Assembly: GCF_028768465.1 (NCBI RefSeq)
Contig: NZ_CP118225.1
Location: forward strand, 4,259,001 to 4,323,000
Length of the DNA stretch: 64,000 bases
Direction of reading: 5' to 3'
From: Rhodopirellula sp. P2
Lineage (GTDB): Bacteria; Planctomycetota; Planctomycetia; Pirellulales; Pirellulaceae
Below are positions 26,977-37,900 of this stretch, one piece after another. How positions within the stretch are numbered: the stretch's first letter is position 1; every line of letters begins with the position of its first letter. The notes beneath the pieces are model-generated. The model ran no database searches. It was given only the letters and a program-made list of their open reading frames with translations, and was not told the DNA's origin. A program made the translations under genes and the position numbers.

Positions 26977-29067
26977 ATGCAACCAACAGCACGATCGAAA
27001 GTTCGTATTCCTTGGAGCCCTCGAGTGATCAATCGCGTTGCCATCAAAGTCCGGTCGTTGTCGCGTTCGTACTTGGACTCGTTCTCGTTCACCGGTTTGG
27101 TGTTCGCAACGCTGTTCTTCTGCGGATCGATCACTCCATCCCTGTTGCCACGACCCTACGTGGTCCAAGGAATCCTGTCTGGGTTTTCGCTCGCGATCGG
27201 ATACGTGGTTGGTGTGCTTGCGACGTGGGGTTGGGCGTTTCTGGAATTGCCTCAACCCGGACGGAATCTGGCGCGTCGTTCGCAACAGATCTGCGTGACC
27301 CTGGTGGCGATCATCTTTGCGCTTTCGATTTGGTATGCGACCGAATGGCAGAACTCGATTCGGATGTTGATGGAGATGCCGCCGCTTGAGTCAACGGCCC
27401 CGATCCACTTCTTCGTGATCGCCCTTGTGGTCGCGTTCATTCTGGTCTCGATTGCTCGTTGGATGATTCGCTTCGGTGCCTACCTGTCGAAGCTGCTGCA
27501 ACGCTATTTGCCGCGTCGCATCGCCGTTTCAATCAGTACCTTGTGCGTGTTGGTGCTGGGGTTGATGGTTGGCAATGGGGTGATCGCACGAGGGTTGCTG
27601 AACGCTGCGGATCGTTTCTTTTTGCAAGCTGATTTGTTGATTGATGACGGCATCGAACAACCGACACTGGACCTGGCCTGCGGGAGCGAACAGTCGCTGG
27701 TCGATTGGGAAGCCATTGGCCGTCAGGGCAAGGACTTCATCGGTGGCGGGCCGAATTCAGAAGAGATTGAAAGGCTGACCGGAAAACCGTCCAAGCGGCC
27801 GATCCGCGTTTACGTCGGAATGCGGACGGACGGGGATGATCAAGCCAGAGCCGCGCTTGCCTTGGAAGAACTGAAACGCGAGGGCGCCTTCGACCGCAAA
27901 ATTTTGGTCGTGGCCACTCCCACTGGCACCGGCTGGCTCGATGAGGGCGCGGTGGACACGGTCGAGTATTTGCATCATGGTGACACGGCCATTGTCAGCA
28001 TGCAATACTCGTATTTGCCCAGTTGGATCACCATTTTGGTGGATCCGTCTCGATCCAAACGATCGGCCTCTGCATTGTTCGATCAAGTGTATTCGTACTG
28101 GACGACCTTGCCCAAGGAAGAGCGTCCTCGGTTGTATCTTTTTGGCCTGAGTCTGGGGGCATATGGCTGCGAGGATGCAGCGGACCTGATGGAGACGTTT
28201 CAAGATCCGATCCAAGGAGCGGTTTGGAGCGGGCCTCCGTTTCCCAGTCGGCAATGGGCGTCCATCGTCAGCTCTCGCAACACAGGCACGCCCATTTGGA
28301 TGCCCACTTTTCGCGACGAATCGATGGTCCGGTTCACATCGCAACAGAACACCTTGGGAACGGGAGAACCTTGGGGGCCGATTCGAAATGTGTACATTCA
28401 GCACGCTAGCGATCCGATGGTTTGGTTTTCACCGTCATTGGCGTGGCATCAACCACAATGGCTCGCCGAGCCACGCGGTCCGGACGTGTCGCCTGGACTG
28501 CGTTGGTATCCCATCGTGACGTTTCTGCAAATCGCCTTTGATTTGCCGATGGCGACCAGCGTTCCGCTCGGATACGGGCACAACTATTCACCATCGAGCT
28601 ACATCGACGCTTGGGTAGCCGTGACCGAGCCAGAAGGCTGGTCGCAGACTGATTTGGACAGGCTCCGCGATCACTTCGCCACACCCACTGAAACACCACT
28701 GGCCAGCTCACCCATCCCAGATTTCGACCCGAGTTTGATCCCCTCGGAGTTTGATTTGGTGCCCACCGAACCGATGGTTCAACTTCGCATCAATGCCTCT
28801 GGGGAACTCTCCCGCAACGGCGAACTGATCTCACGGACGGCGGTGGTCGATGATCTGCTTGCTTTCCCAGACGTATCCAAAGTTCACGTGGTCGTCGATG
28901 GAGATCCGGCCGTCACTGTTTCGACGGTTGTTGGGCTGCAGAAGGACTTGGGCAAGGAAATCCCAAACCACGGTCCCTTCACGTACTCCGTTCCGCGTGA
29001 ATCAGACGAACTGTCGTCTGGAAGCGATGCCTCGATCATTCGGTCGGAATCAAATCGAAAGGAATGA
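26977..29067 (+). CDS. Membrane-anchored alpha/beta-hydrolase, Abhydrolase_9 type
   Basis: The 696-residue protein has an N-terminal half with about five membrane helices (residues 45-210), matching the Abhydrolase_9 N-terminal region, and a C-terminal hydrolase domain. Conserved features include TPTGTGWLDEGAVDT, the nucleophile elbow GLSLGAYG and the family motif YIQHASDPMVWFSP. The last His of the triad may be that in GYGHNYSP. The enzyme's substrate is unknown; related mycobacterial and proteobacterial proteins are only described as putative membrane hydrolases. A charged 100-residue extension follows the catalytic domain. It stands alone between repeats. Confidence 0.8.
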   Translation: MQPTARSKVRIPWSPRVINRVAIKVRSLSRSYLDSFSFTGLVFATLFFCGSITPSLLPRPYVVQGILSGFSLAIGYVVGVLATWGWAFLELPQPGRNLARRSQQICVTLVAIIFALSIWYATEWQNSIRMLMEMPPLESTAPIHFFVIALVVAFILVSIARWMIRFGAYLSKLLQRYLPRRIAVSISTLCVLVLGLMVGNGVIARGLLNAADRFFLQADLLIDDGIEQPTLDLACGSEQSLVDWEAIGRQGKDFIGGGPNSEEIERLTGKPSKRPIRVYVGMRTDGDDQARAALALEELKREGAFDRKILVVATPTGTGWLDEGAVDTVEYLHHGDTAIVSMQYSYLPSWITILVDPSRSKRSASALFDQVYSYWTTLPKEERPRLYLFGLSLGAYGCEDAADLMETFQDPIQGAVWSGPPFPSRQWASIVSSRNTGTPIWMPTFRDESMVRFTSQQNTLGTGEPWGPIRNVYIQHASDPMVWFSPSLAWHQPQWLAEPRGPDVSPGLRWYPIVTFLQIAFDLPMATSVPLGYGHNYSPSSYIDAWVAVTEPEGWSQTDLDRLRDHFATPTETPLASSPIPDFDPSLIPSEFDLVPTEPMVQLRINASGELSRNGELISRTAVVDDLLAFPDVSKVHVVVDGDPAVTVSTVVGLQKDLGKEIPNHGPFTYSVPRESDELSSGSDASIIRSESNRKE

Positions 29068-29148
29068 TCGGGCGCAACCCTGCGAGCCGTTTTGGGGGTG
29101 GCGCTGGTTGTGTGCAGTAACCGTGGCGAACGCCATGCGGCTCACACG
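29058..29148. repeat. Decayed family 1 element fused to the 241-bp array
   Basis: GGAATGATCGGGCGCAACC and GCGAGCCGTTTT, followed by CCGTGGCGAACGCC and GCGGCTCACA, match the core of family 1 copies. The right end is not seen because the tandem array starts inside the element. Confidence 0.5.
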
Positions 29149-29794
29149 TGCTGAATGCGTGTCGGGAAAACGGACGCGGCCGACGGGAAAATGCTGGAGG
29201 TATCGCCCCGGATGGGGCCGACGTCCTTAGCTCGGGGCGGAAGCCCCGAGATTGATTGCGAGAAACGGCAGGTCGCCCCGGATGGGGCCGGCGAGGGGAT
29301 CGGGTGTGGTGCCTTACTGACGCGTCGGGTTTCCTGTTTCGGCGCTGGTTGTGTGCGGGAACCGTGGCGAACGCCATGCGGCTCACATGGGGTGGTTGCG
29401 TGTGGGGAAAACGGGCGCAGACGTTGGGAAGATGCTTGAGGTATCGCCCCGGATGGGGCCGACTTTCTTAGCTCGGGGCGGAAGCCCCGAGATTGATTGC
29501 GAGAAACGGCAGGTCGCCCCGGATGGGGCCGGCGAGGGGATCGGGTGTGGTGCCTTACTGACGCGTCGGGTTTCCTGTTTCGGCGCTGGTTGTGTGCGGG
29601 AACCGTGGCGAACGCCATGCGGCTCACATGTGGTGGTTGCGTGTGGGAAAAACGGGCGAAGACGTTGGGAAGATGCTTGAGGTATCGCCCCGGACGGGGC
29701 CGACGTCCTTAGCTCGGGGCGGAAGCCCCGAGATTGATTGCGAGAAACGGCAGGTCGCCCCGGATGGGGCCGGCGTGGGGACGGGATGTGGTTT
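29100..29794. repeat. Tandem array, period 241 bp, about 2.9 copies
   Basis: Units start at 29100, 29341 and 29582 with GGCGCTGGTTGTGTGC. Units two and three are almost identical; unit one is more diverged. Each holds a family 1 core (CCGTGGCGAACGCCATGCGG), a perfect GC hairpin (CTCGGGGCGGAAGCCCCGAG) and two GCCCCGGATGGGGC palindromes. 241 is not a multiple of three, so the repeat is not a coding repeat. The same GC hairpin appears inverted near 49340. Confidence 0.85.
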
Positions 29795-30041
29795 CCTGCC
29801 TCTGTGTCAGCTTCCTACAAACGGTTGAGAACGCGATGGAATCTTGCTGTTCACTTCGCATTCTGCAACGTCGCCGTTCCCGGATGGTTTGTTGTCGACT
29901 CTCGGTGCCGACCATTCACGAAAGTAGCGATCTGGGAAACCGGACAGGGCGAGTGCCGTTGGTCGGTCGAGGATGTGGTTCAGCCTCGTGTTGTTCGGCT
30001 TGGGCCGCTGAGCTTCATGTGGCCGCTTTGGCGGCTGAGCT
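29795..30041. other. Intergenic, no gene supported
   Basis: Frames here are continuations of repeat-derived reading or overlap the 3' end of the minus-strand hydrolase. A short inverted repeat GCCGCTGAGCTTCATGTGGC/GGCGGCTGAGCTTCAG-like duplication lies at 30003-30045. Confidence 0.35.
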
Positions 30042-32099
30042 TCAGCGGGCCGTTGCTTCTGATGCTGGTTCCCCGCTCAGGTCTCGCGTGCCAGCTTCGT
30101 TCAGCAGGGAAATGGCATCCTCGGCGAGCAGAAACCGTTCTCTCCAGAGCTTGATGGTGGCGGCCGAGTGGTTGGCAAGGTACTCCGCACGAGTGCGGTA
30201 ACGTTCGTCGAGAGGCTGGCGTGAATCGTCGTTCTGTCGGGATGCTGGCAGCGGGAGGTAGCCACCATGCAGGGCGGCCAACGAGTCTTTCGCGCCGGAG
30301 GCTTCGTTCCGCAAGTTCCATCCCATGTAAGTCGCGGTTGGAACGGCGACATCGGGCAAGCGAATTCCCGCCAATTCGTTGCCATCCACGTCGACGGCCG
30401 GAACCAGCGTTCGATAGGGCTTGCCAATCAACGGCGGAACGTTGTCGGCGATTCCGTCGGTTGCCCACCTCGCCCCGGGGTTCAGACGCAAGGGTTGGTA
30501 GCAACTCATTGGCAATTCGACGCCCGCAATTTGGGGGAACTGCTTTCGGAATGCTTCGACACTGACCAACGTGCCGTCGCTGATCCTCGGGTACTCGCTG
30601 GCAGGCGGTTCGGTGTCGTTCGTCACCCATTCATCCATTGCAGTCAGCAGTGCTCGCAGCACCGGTCCACGATGTTTCAGCGGGTTCCGCATGTACCGGC
30701 AGATTCCTGGATCGGTTGACGTGGCTCCCAAATGCTGCGCCCCTGAGATCAAGTAGATGCGAGTGTTTTCATCCAAGTCGATGTCGCGTGTGCCATCGAC
30801 ATCGGTGTGCAACAAGGATGCGGCGCGTGACCAATACTCGGTGGACGATTGCACGAAGAAGAGTTTGGGCAGCCCTTCCGTGTTCCGGAGTCGAGCCAAG
30901 GAATCACCCTGCCCGCCGGTGACGGGATCGTTCTGTTGTGTCGTCGTGAACGGGAAGAAGTCTGAGGGCGAAAGGTTCTGCTGGAGCTGCGTTCCGTAGA
31001 CCGTTGCCATGCCGAATCGGTGGTTGAACATTCCCTTCCCAGCACCGGCAACATGAATCAAGGCTCCGTCAAAAACGGTGCGGCCATTGAGGTCGACGTT
31101 CATGCCTTCGTACATGAAGTGATGAGCCAGCCGTCCCGATTGCGAGATGCCAAAGATGATCGCTCGGTCACAGTCCGCAGACAGGGACTGGCCTGAGGAG
31201 TCTTTGGCGTTGTCGTCGTAACGCAGGAAAGACACGGCGTCGCGAATTCCTGCCATGCCCAGCCCGGAGACGCGCGGATCACGTGCTGTGTAAACCAGTT
31301 CGTAGATCCAGCCGGGCTGGAATCCGGCTTGGACGTGCAGGCTGGTTGGGTTCGGAGTCACTTTGCCGTCCTCGAAATCGGCAAATGCCCATTCGTCACG
31401 CGGCACGACGATCGGCTGAGACGACCGACTCTCGCGGCGCGTCAGCTTCGCGGCGGGATCGTTCAAGTCGATCGTTGGATAGGCTGCCGACGTTCCCCAG
31501 GGACTGAAATAGAATGGCTGGCTGAATTTGGGTTCGTCGACCAGTATTTCCACATGATTCTTTCCGGTGATGGGCGATCCATCTGGGTTGGTTGCGACGG
31601 GCAGTCCCGCCAACAAACGCCCGGTGCCGTCCGCCATCACGTCACCGTTCCATCCGGTCCATAGAACGGAATAGCCCTGACGCATCAGAAATCCATTTCC
31701 AGCGTGCGCCATCGTGGACGGTGAACCCGACATCTCTGCGTCGTTGAAGGTCCACAAAGCCAACTTGCTGCCGCGGTTGTGGACGTCGTAGAGCAAGCAA
31801 CCGTTGCCTTTGTTGGGATCAGCCGGACGAAGCAAAAAGAAGTCCTCCCAAAACTCAACGCGTCCGTTTGCGTTCCGAGGCGCGAGCTTCAAGTCGCAGA
31901 CGCGCGAGTTGGCCTGGGCATTGGGATCGACCTCGAAATGCATTCGACCGGAAATGGTTTCGTAGGCTCCCGTTGGGCCAAACAGAAAGCTATCCGCAAA
32001 CGGCTGTCGCTGAGTGATCTCGACCCGAGTGACGTCGGCCATGACGACCGAGCTCAGGCACAAGCAGAAGAACACGATGACGAGGTGAAAGCATTTCAT
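30042..32099 (-). CDS. Exported alpha/beta hydrolase, Abhydrolase_10 type
   Basis: The 685-residue protein carries a signal peptide (LVIVFFCLCLSSVVMA) and a long alpha/beta hydrolase domain of the kind annotated as alpha/beta hydrolase domain-containing. The likely nucleophile elbow is GISQSGRLAHHF (about residue 315). A late histidine in SGAQHLGATS is a candidate triad member. The N-terminal VTRVEITQRQPFADSF and GPTGAYETISGRMHFEVDP are typical of the family opening. It is expected in the periplasm; the substrate is unknown. No operon partner is adjacent. The start ATG fits the signal peptide exactly. Confidence 0.8.
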   Translation of the reverse strand: MKCFHLVIVFFCLCLSSVVMADVTRVEITQRQPFADSFLFGPTGAYETISGRMHFEVDPNAQANSRVCDLKLAPRNANGRVEFWEDFFLLRPADPNKGNGCLLYDVHNRGSKLALWTFNDAEMSGSPSTMAHAGNGFLMRQGYSVLWTGWNGDVMADGTGRLLAGLPVATNPDGSPITGKNHVEILVDEPKFSQPFYFSPWGTSAAYPTIDLNDPAAKLTRRESRSSQPIVVPRDEWAFADFEDGKVTPNPTSLHVQAGFQPGWIYELVYTARDPRVSGLGMAGIRDAVSFLRYDDNAKDSSGQSLSADCDRAIIFGISQSGRLAHHFMYEGMNVDLNGRTVFDGALIHVAGAGKGMFNHRFGMATVYGTQLQQNLSPSDFFPFTTTQQNDPVTGGQGDSLARLRNTEGLPKLFFVQSSTEYWSRAASLLHTDVDGTRDIDLDENTRIYLISGAQHLGATSTDPGICRYMRNPLKHRGPVLRALLTAMDEWVTNDTEPPASEYPRISDGTLVSVEAFRKQFPQIAGVELPMSCYQPLRLNPGARWATDGIADNVPPLIGKPYRTLVPAVDVDGNELAGIRLPDVAVPTATYMGWNLRNEASGAKDSLAALHGGYLPLPASRQNDDSRQPLDERYRTRAEYLANHSAATIKLWRERFLLAEDAISLLNEAGTRDLSGEPASEATAR

Positions 32100-32235
32100 A
32101 AATCAAGCAACCAAGCAGTTGAATTCAGAACCAATCGCAGAGTCGCGCATGACGCGTCTGAGACGCTGTTATGGCGACCCGGCATCATAGTCGATTCCGA
32201 TGCAGGTCACTTCGCAACTTCAGTGCACGAGCCAA

Positions 32236-32323
32236 GTAGGCCGGATCAAGGAACGTAAGTGACGCCGCTCCGGCAGTTCATCGAGCAATCTGCCGGAACA
32301 GCGCTCCGCTCGGTCCGGCCTAC
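32236..32323. repeat. GTAGGCCGGA palindromic repeat
   Basis: A nested palindrome: GTAGGCCGGA at the left pairs with TCCGGCCTAC at the right, and CTCCGGCAG pairs with CTGCCGGAA inside. It lies between the ends of two minus-strand genes and may double as a terminator. Confidence 0.55.
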
Positions 32324-32367
32324 GATTTCTCACGCGCACCAGACCTGACAGACGCAACCCGAACACG

Positions 32368-32781
32368 TTACGAAGCGAACTGGATGATTTGCTGCACATC
32401 GAGCGCTCCCGACTGTCTCCCCACTTCGGTTCCACGTTTAAAAAGGATCAATGTGGGGATGCCCGAAATAGCAAACTTGGATGCGGTTTGCGGGGCCTCT
32501 TCGGTGTTGAGCTTCGCCAGAATGACTTGCGGGGAGAGCGCCGACGCCGCCTCGGCGAAGGCAGGGGCCATCATGCGACAAGGGCCACACCACGACGCCC
32601 AGAAATCGACGAGGATTGGCACTTCGGTTCGGCCAACGAACTTGGCGAACGTCGCTTCGGAAAGCTCGACGGGGCGATTGGGCAGCAGCGGGGTTTTGCA
32701 CTTCCCGCACACGGGTTTGTCATGCCGTTTGGCTTCCGGCACTCGATTCAATGCCGCACACTTGGAGCAGACTACATTCAA
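32368..32781 (-). CDS. trxC: Thioredoxin 2 (zinc-finger thioredoxin)
   Basis: The 137-residue protein aligns by eye with Escherichia coli TrxC. An N-terminal zinc finger (VCSKC at residues 4-8 and VCGKC at 24-28) is followed by the thioredoxin domain with active site WCGPC (residues 64-68) and the cis-Pro loop GIPTLILF. It reduces disulfides in cytosolic proteins and, in known TrxC, responds to oxidative stress. I chose the TTG at 32781, because the product then begins NVVCSKCAALNRVP exactly where TrxC begins. The open frame runs much further upstream, but that part is tandem repeat sequence. An ATG at 32886 in the repeat edge would add 35 residues. Confidence 0.85.
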   Translation of the reverse strand: MNVVCSKCAALNRVPEAKRHDKPVCGKCKTPLLPNRPVELSEATFAKFVGRTEVPILVDFWASWCGPCRMMAPAFAEAASALSPQVILAKLNTEEAPQTASKFAISGIPTLILFKRGTEVGRQSGALDVQQIIQFAS

Positions 32782-32882
32782 TGGAGGGGACCTTGTTCGG
32801 AAAGGGATGCGGATTTGGCAATCATGTTGGCAGGAGCCATCCGACAAAGCAACTTGAGTGCCGATTCGCAATCCGCCCCATG

Positions 32883-34363
32883 TCATCGCTCGACACCTGT
32901 CACCGCTCCGCGGTTGTTCGATCCGCCAACATCCACCACCAGTCGCGGAGCGACGACAGTTGTTTGCCCGCCCCATCGCCAACGGATTCCCCGATTCGGG
33001 GTCCCCGTACGATGGACTTCCGAGTCCGTCGAAATGGAAACCCGAAGCGTCACGGCCTGTTGATTGAATCCTAACCCGAAACGTTAGCGAGGGATCGCGT
33101 GCCATTGCAACGAGCCTGTGGGTCCCTCGCTCACGCGTCGGGTTGTGAACTCGAACAATCAACAAGCCGGTCAGCGAGGCCCATGTGGCATGCCCGACGC
33201 GGGCCCCATCCGCGGCGAGGATCGCTTCCGAACGCTCCGTCAGTTCGTGCCCGGTCATCGCCTCCACCGCGCTGACTTTGCACTTTTCAATTTCCAATTT
33301 CACTTTTTCAATCCATCCCGCCATCTCATCGCTCGACACCTGTCACCGCTCCGCGGTTGTTCGATCCGCCAACATCCACCACCAGTCGCGGAGCGACGCA
33401 GTTGTTTGCCCGCACCATCGCCAACGGATTCCCCGATTCGGGGTCCCCGTACGATGGACTTCCGAGTCCGTCGAAATGGAAACCCGAAGCGTCACGGCCT
33501 GTTGATTGAATCCTAACCCGAAACGTTAGCGAGGGATCGCGTGCCATTGCAACGAGCCTGTGGGTCCCTCGCTCACGCGTCGGGTTGTGAACTCGAACAA
33601 TCAACAAGCCGGTCAGCGAGGCCCATGTGGCATGCCCGACGCGGGCCCCATCCGCGGCGAGGATCGCTTCCGAACGCTCCGTCAGTTCGTGCCCGGTCAT
33701 CGCCTCCACCGCGCTGACTTTGCACTTTTCAATTTCCAATTTCACTTTTTCAATCCATCCCGCCATCTCATCGCTCGACACCTGTCACCGCTCCGCGGTT
33801 GTTCGATCCGCCAACATCCACCACCAGTCGCGGAGCGACGCAGTTGTTTGCCCGCACCATCGCCAACGGATTCCCCGATTCGGGGTCCCCGTACGATGGA
33901 CTTCCGAGTCCGTCGAAATGGAAACCCGAAGCGTCACGGCCTGTTGATTGAATCCTAACCCGAAACGTTAGCGAGGGATCGCGTGCCATTGCAACGAGCC
34001 TGTGGGTCCCTCGCTCACGCGTCGGGTTGTGAACTCGAACAATCAACAAGCCGGTCAGCGAGGCCCATGTGGCATGCCCAACGCGGGCCCCATCCGCGGC
34101 GAGGATCGCTTCCGAACGCTCCGTCAGTTCGTGCCCGGTCATCGCCTCCACCGCGCTGACTTTGCACTTTTCAATTTCCAATTTCACTTTTTCAATCCAT
34201 CCCCCCATGTCATCGCTCGACACCTGTCGCCGCTCCGCGGTTGTTCGATCCGCCAACATCCACCACCAGTCGCGGAGCGACGCAGTAGTTTGCCCGCCCC
34301 ATCGCCAGCGGATTCCCCGATTCGGGGCCCCGTACGATGGACTTCCGAGTCCGTCGAAATGAG
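32883..34363. repeat. Tandem array, period 442 bp, about 3.3 copies, upstream of trxC
   Basis: Units begin TCATCGCTCGACACC at 32883, 33326, 33768 and 34210 (last partial). The spacing is 443, 442 and 442, with very few differences between full units. Each has an inverted repeat CGCTCCGCG/CGCGGAGCG and a family 2 palindrome (ACCCGAAACGTTAGCGAGGG with CCCTCGCTCACGCGTCGGGT). The minus strand of each unit shows a 150-codon open frame, but 442 is not divisible by three and the frame has no known domain, so I do not call it a gene. Confidence 0.9.
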
Positions 34364-34646
34364 ACGCCGAACTTCGAAGCTCCGCGTCTCACCTGGTGAA
34401 CACGACGGTACTCTCCATGGGTTCGATCGAAGAACCAACTCAAAAGTCATCCACACCGTCTTCATTGTTCGACCGGCCAGGATTGGTCCGTCGTCTCGTT
34501 CCGGGTGTGCCAATACGGATCGTGGGTGCAGAATCGCACGCCCACGTGCCCGTCGGCGACCAACGTCCCAGCCGGTTCGCCGAGCAAACGTGATGTTGGA
34601 AGGACTCGAACCTGCCAGAAAAACTGCCGATGTCTTTGTGGACGGT
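34364..34646. other. Intergenic, no gene supported
   Basis: After the partial fourth repeat unit the sequence is unique but shows only short frames on both strands, none with a domain. Confidence 0.4.
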
Positions 34647-34775
34647 CAAGCAGGTAGGCAAGTGTCAACGAGTATGTGAGCCGTTGGCGTTAGCCACGGT
34701 TTTCACGCGCAGGCCAGGCGAACGCCCAAACGGCTCACATGGTTGTGCTTGATCATTCCAGCCGACCTGCTTAGC
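34647..34775. repeat. Dispersed palindromic element, family 1, copy D
   Basis: The core is ATGTGAGCCGTTGGCGTTAGCC with its mirrored counterpart GCCCAAACGGCTCACAT. The right end GCCGACCTGCTTA matches copies A and C; the left end CAAGCAGGTAGGCA is diverged. Confidence 0.7.
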
Positions 34776-34919
34776 AGAAGACCGGCGAGTTGCGATCAAA
34801 ACTTCGATCGTGTGCCGGTGGGCAGGGTCAGCTACAATCGTTCCTTGCTGGGTCCCGTCACGCACCTGCGAGTGCGTCCCACCTGCGGGGCCGTTTCATG
34901 ATGAAAAAATGGGTTTTCA

Positions 34920-37900
34920 ATGACGGTTTCATTGATGTCTTCTCAAAGAGTGCTTTCTGTCTGGATGCACCGAACCGTCCGACACCTGGTGGGTTTGCTT
35001 GCCGTGGCGTTGTTTTGCGTTGGTGCGAATGCCGATGGTTTGAATCCAAGTGAGTCGTTCTTTGAAGAAAAGGTTCGACCGCTGCTGATTGAACACTGCC
35101 ACGAATGTCACGGGGATGCGTTGCAGGAATCCGATCTGCGACTGGATTCGCTGGGGACGATTTTGCAGGGCGGAATCAGTGGGCCCGCTGCAGTCGCCAA
35201 GAACGTCAACGAGAGCCTGATCATCGATGCCGTGCTTGGCCGTCGCGGGATGGAGTTGATGCCGCCCGACGGGCCGCTGGAAGAAGATCAAATCGTGACC
35301 TTGCGACGCTGGATCAACATGGGGTTGCCGTGGCCAGCAAGTGCTCAAGATTCAGAGAATTCTGATTCCGAAGGAATGACGCCAGCGCTCGGTGACCAAC
35401 AGGCGATCGGTCGCGTCGCCGAGTCACACTGGGCCTTCCAACCGCTGCAAAAGCCGAAGGTTCCAACCACCTCCAAACCGGCGGGGCAAAAGACGAAACG
35501 ACCAAGCCAACCAGCCCATCCGATCGACGCTTTCGTCGCAGTGTCGCTTGACCGCAACGGCTTGACGCCAGGAAGAACCGCGTCTCGAGAGGTGATCGTC
35601 CGCAGGCTGCACTTCGACCTGATTGGACTGCCTCCCACTTACTCGCAGGTGCAAGCATTTTTCAACGATGAACGCGACACGGACGTGGTGGTGGCGGAAT
35701 GGATCGAGACTTTGCTGGCCGACCAGCATCACGGCGAACGATGGGCACGCTACTGGCTGGACCTGGCACGGTACGGTGACACTCGCGATTGGCAGGCCCA
35801 AGCAGAACTTCGATACCCGTACGCCTACACGTATCGCGACTACGTGATCGAATCGCTGAACGAGGACAAACCTTACGATCAATTTGTTCGCGAACAGATT
35901 GCTGCGGACTTTTACGCAGAAGACGCCGATTCACCATCGCTGGCGGCACTGGGTTTCTTGACCGTTGGCCCACGCTTTCGAAACAACCGCCTGGAACAGA
36001 TCGCGGACAAGATTGATGTGGTCGGACGTGGTTTGATGGGAATCACGGTCAGCTGTGCACGCTGTCACGATCACAAGTACGATCCGATCCCAACGGAAGA
36101 CTACTACTCGTTGTATGGCGTGTTTGCCAGTTGCGATCTTCCTGAGACGCTGCCTCGGATTGAGACGGAAGTGTCTTTCTCCGATGAAATGAAAGCGGAT
36201 TTTCAGGCTCAACTGACCGCCAAGCAGAATGAACTGTCTGAGTACAAAGCCGATTTGCGAAAGCAGGCGATCGCAGACCTGAAAATGCAGTTGCCAAAGT
36301 ACCTGGACGGCTTCTATCTGTTGTCGATCGCTCGTGGAAAAGAAATCCGGGGTGTGATTGGGCAATTGAAGATCAAAGAGACCGCGATGACGCCGCTGAA
36401 CACGCGTTTGGCGGCTGATCTGAAGAATCGTTCCGATGTTTCGCATTCTGTTCTTGGTCCTTGGAACCAAGCCTTGGGCGCGAACAAGCAACAGTTCGAT
36501 CAGCAATGGCCACGCTGGATGAAATCCTGGGCGGCGAACGAAGATTTGAATCCGCTCATCCGCGATGGCTTGGTCAAGTCGAACCCCACGACCCAGCGTG
36601 AATTGGTTGCCGCTTACGCGGGCGTGATCGACGACGTCCTGAAGGCCTGGGAAGCGATGTCGAAATCGGCTGACGCCAAGAACGATAACCAAGCGATCAA
36701 GCTGGCCGATCCAAACCAAGAAGCGATCCGTCAGCTCTTGATGGCCGAGGGCGGTTGGTTTGATCTCGACGAGGAAGCGGTCGCGCGAGCATCTCGCTTG
36801 CTTGGCAAAGGACGCAAGGAACTGGGCGATCGCGAAAAGGCAATCGCCGCTGTCGAATCGACTCACCCGGCCGCGCCGCCACGAGCGATGGCGTTGGTCG
36901 ACGCGAAGAAGCCTGTCACCCCGTTCGTGCTGCTGCGTGGCGAAGCGAACCGTCGTGGTGATCGTGTGCCGCGTCAGTTTCTGTCGTTGCTGTCCAACGT
37001 CAGCGATGGCCCATTCACCGATGGCAGCGGACGACGCGAACTTGCCGAAGCGATTACGTCGGCGGAAAACCCATTGACCGCTCGTGTGTTGGTCAACCGC
37101 GTTTGGGCACGCTACTTTGGACGCGGCTTGGTGGATTCGTTGGATGACTTCGGATTGCGGAGTTCACCTCCATCGCACCCGGAATTGTTGGACTGGTTGG
37201 CCAGCGAATTCATCGAGCAAGGTTGGTCGATGAAGTGGTTGCATCGAACGATCACGACCAGCCACACCTACCAGCAATCTTCTGATCTGCGGGAGGATGC
37301 CTTTGCGGTCGATACCCAGAACCGTTGGTTGTGGCGGCAGAATCGAAGACGCCTCGATTTCGAAGCGATGCGGGATTCGATCGTTTCGGTTGCTGGCACC
37401 ATCGATCTCACCGTCGGTGGTCGCTCGGTCAAGTTGAGCGAAACGCCGTACACGACTCGCCGCAGTTTGTACGCTTACGTTGACCGCCTCGAACTCGATC
37501 CGATCTTGCGGACCTTCGATTTCGCGTCGCCGACCGCATCCGCAGCCTCACGGGCGGAAACCACCATTCCACAGCAAGCGTTGTTCTTCATGAATCACCC
37601 GTTTGTTGCCGAGCAGTCACGTGAACTGGCCGATCGTATTGCCGACGAAGTCGATGACAACAGGACTGACGCGGCAACGATCACGGCGCTCTACCGACGC
37701 GTGTTTTCGCGTGATCCGTCAGCGGATGAAATTACGATGGCCAAGCGGTTCCTGGTCGCAGCAGCGGACACCAACGGACAGGCCCTTGGAGGAGTTTGGC
37801 GGTATGGTTGGGGGAACATCGCCAGCACACCCCAACGGGTCGGTGACGCAGCGGACGATTTCATGCCACTTCCGTATTGGTCCGGCAAGGCCTACCAAGC

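Noticed and set aside
29100..29794. Possible CRISPR array
   Set aside because: The repeated unit is 241 bp with no short repeat-spacer alternation and no cas genes nearby.
32883..34259. Three near-identical 150-codon open frames on the minus strand within the 442-bp units
   Set aside because: The unit length is not a multiple of three, no domain is recognised, and the frames traverse palindromic repeats; they look like open frames created by repeat composition.
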